From JBFWIL01 sp050256015 (lineage in GTDB: Bacteria; Bacteroidota; Bacteroidia; Bacteroidales; Prolixibacteraceae), in contig JBFWIL010000112.1 in the NCBI GenBank assembly GCA_050256015.1, positions 1-8,160 of the forward strand: a stretch of DNA of 8,160 nucleotides, in the 5' to 3' direction. The position numbers and the translations under genes are program-made. The first letter of the stretch is position 1. Every line of letters starts with the position of its first letter. The notes beneath the pieces were generated by a model. The model did no database searches. It worked only from the letters and a program-made list of their open reading frames with translations, and was not told where the DNA came from. Below, one piece after another: positions 7,163-8,160 of this stretch.

Positions 7163-8160
7163 ATGAAACCTTTCAGATTTTTTAGTTTGGTACTGCTGGC
7201 TGTCTTGTTTCTTGGATCTTCCTGCAGTAAAAAAGCTCCTGAGGGACCCGGACCGCTGGACTGGGGAATACGGATGGCTGATTCCGATATGAAGCGCAAT
7301 CCCAATGCTTCCATGCTCGATTTCAGCCCGCGCCCCAACTGGAGTTATACCCAGGGACTGGTAAGCCTGGCAGACCAGCGGCTGGCTGAAGTAACCGGCG
7401 AGGATAAATACTATCTGTACGGGCTGGGGTATGCCGACAAGATGATCAGCGACAGCGGGACCATTGCCACCTACAAGCTGGAAAAATACAATGTAGACCT
7501 GGTTAACTCGGGGAAAATCCTGTTTGACATTTATAAAAAAACCGGAAATGAAAAATACAAAAAAGCGATTTTTCTGCTTCGTGAACAGTTGAAAACACAC
7601 CCGCGCACCAGTGAAGGAGGTTTTTGGCATAAGAAGGTTTATCCTCACCAGATGTGGCTCGATGGTATCTATATGGCCGATCCGTTTTATGCCCAGTTCG
7701 GGCAGGTCTTTGAGGAGTCGGAAGCTTTTGACGATGTGGTCAACCAGGTGCTTGTCGTTCAGAAGCATACCATTGATCCGGAAACCGGACTTAACTATCA
7801 TGGATGGGATGAAAGCCGGGAGCAGCAGTGGGCTGATTCTGTTACCGGGCGTTCACCCCATGTCTGGGGCCGAGCTCAGGGATGGTATATGATGGCCCTG
7901 GTGGATATACTCGATTTTTTACCGGAAAACCATCCGGGAAGGGATGATGTTATCGGCGTGCTGAATACGGTGGCCGAAGCTGTGGTAAAAGTCCAGGAAC
8001 CGGCCAGCGGAGTGTGGTATCAGGTTCCCGATATGGGCGGACGGGAAGGCAATTACCTGGAAGCAACCTGTTCTTCAATGTTTGTGTACAGTTTGCTGAA
8101 AGGCATTCGTATGGGATACCTTGATGCGTCTTATATGGAAGCTGCCCGCAAAGGGTTCCA
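7163..8160 (+). CDS. GH105 unsaturated rhamnogalacturonyl/glucuronyl hydrolase, lipoprotein (3' end outside window)
   Basis: YteR/YesR-like enzyme that removes the 4-deoxy-4,5-unsaturated uronic acid left at the non-reducing end of oligosaccharides by polysaccharide lyases, through vinyl-ether hydration. The frame runs from ATG 7163 to the window end with no stop: 332 complete codons of a family usually around 370-420. The start gives a signal sequence (MKPFRFFSLVLLAVLFLGSSC) with a probable lipidated cysteine at residue 21. The next residues are SKK, without the acidic surface-export signal, so a periplasm-facing anchor is likely. The (alpha/alpha)6 barrel shows PNWSYTQGL near residue 60, PHQMWLDGIYMADPF with D167 at the place of the catalytic aspartate of YteR (Asp143), and SPHVWGRAQGWYMMAL with W235-Y242. 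It lies 136 nt after the rhamnosidase in the same orientation, has similar GC-rich codon use, and is not preceded by a clear terminator, so read-through plus an internal promoter is possible. Galacturonate versus glucuronate preference cannot be decided. Confidence 0.95.
   Translation, partial: MKPFRFFSLVLLAVLFLGSSCSKKAPEGPGPLDWGIRMADSDMKRNPNASMLDFSPRPNWSYTQGLVSLADQRLAEVTGEDKYYLYGLGYADKMISDSGTIATYKLEKYNVDLVNSGKILFDIYKKTGNEKYKKAIFLLREQLKTHPRTSEGGFWHKKVYPHQMWLDGIYMADPFYAQFGQVFEESEAFDDVVNQVLVVQKHTIDPETGLNYHGWDESREQQWADSVTGRSPHVWGRAQGWYMMALVDILDFLPENHPGRDDVIGVLNTVAEAVVKVQEPASGVWYQVPDMGGREGNYLEATCSSMFVYSLLKGIRMGYLDASYMEAARKGF

Noticed and set aside
7115..7801. Antisense open frame of 228 codons opposite the GH105 gene
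   Set aside because: It overlaps clear GH105 motifs on the other strand, has no family features of its own, and would start inside that gene.

Overview
The window is part of a polysaccharide utilization locus (PUL) of a Bacteroidota bacterium, most likely of the order Bacteroidales. This rests on an adjacent SusC-like/SusD-like outer-membrane pair, the lack of Shine-Dalgarno sequences before the starts, lipoprotein signals of the Bacteroidota kind, and two good matches to the Bacteroides -7 promoter element TAnnTTTG. All recognisable genes are on the + strand. The species cannot be named from sequence alone.

Layout: (1) 1-2402, the 3' four fifths of a SusC/RagA-type TonB-dependent transporter, cut by the window edge. 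(2) 2420-3943, its SusD/RagB-type surface glycan-binding lipoprotein, 17 nt downstream and surely co-transcribed. (3) 3960-3999, a strong intrinsic terminator closing that pair. (4) About 4003-4191, an open stretch that reads like the leftover of a larger, GC-richer gene, possibly of a beta-galactosidase-like enzyme. (5) 4243-4277, a Bacteroides-type promoter. (6) 4315-7026, a complete exported family GH78 alpha-L-rhamnosidase. (7) 7027-7162, a gap with a second TAnnTTTG box centred in a 28-bp dyad. (8) 7163 to the window end, a family GH105 unsaturated glucuronyl/galacturonyl hydrolase, cut at its 3' end.

How they fit together: SusC/SusD capture and import oligosaccharides across the outer membrane. 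The rhamnosidase removes terminal alpha-L-rhamnose. The GH105 enzyme removes the 4,5-unsaturated uronic acid that a polysaccharide lyase leaves at the non-reducing end. A rhamnose- and uronate-containing substrate follows: rhamnogalacturonan I of pectin is the simplest guess, with ulvan or rhamnose/glucuronate-capped arabinogalactan as alternatives. No lyase or regulator lies in the window.

This is mainly an ordinary PUL, and I see no evidence for an undescribed system. The most unusual point is a sharp change in base composition and codon use near position 4000, between the AT-richer transporter pair and the GC-richer enzymes. It coincides with the gene remnant and suggests that the two halves have different histories.
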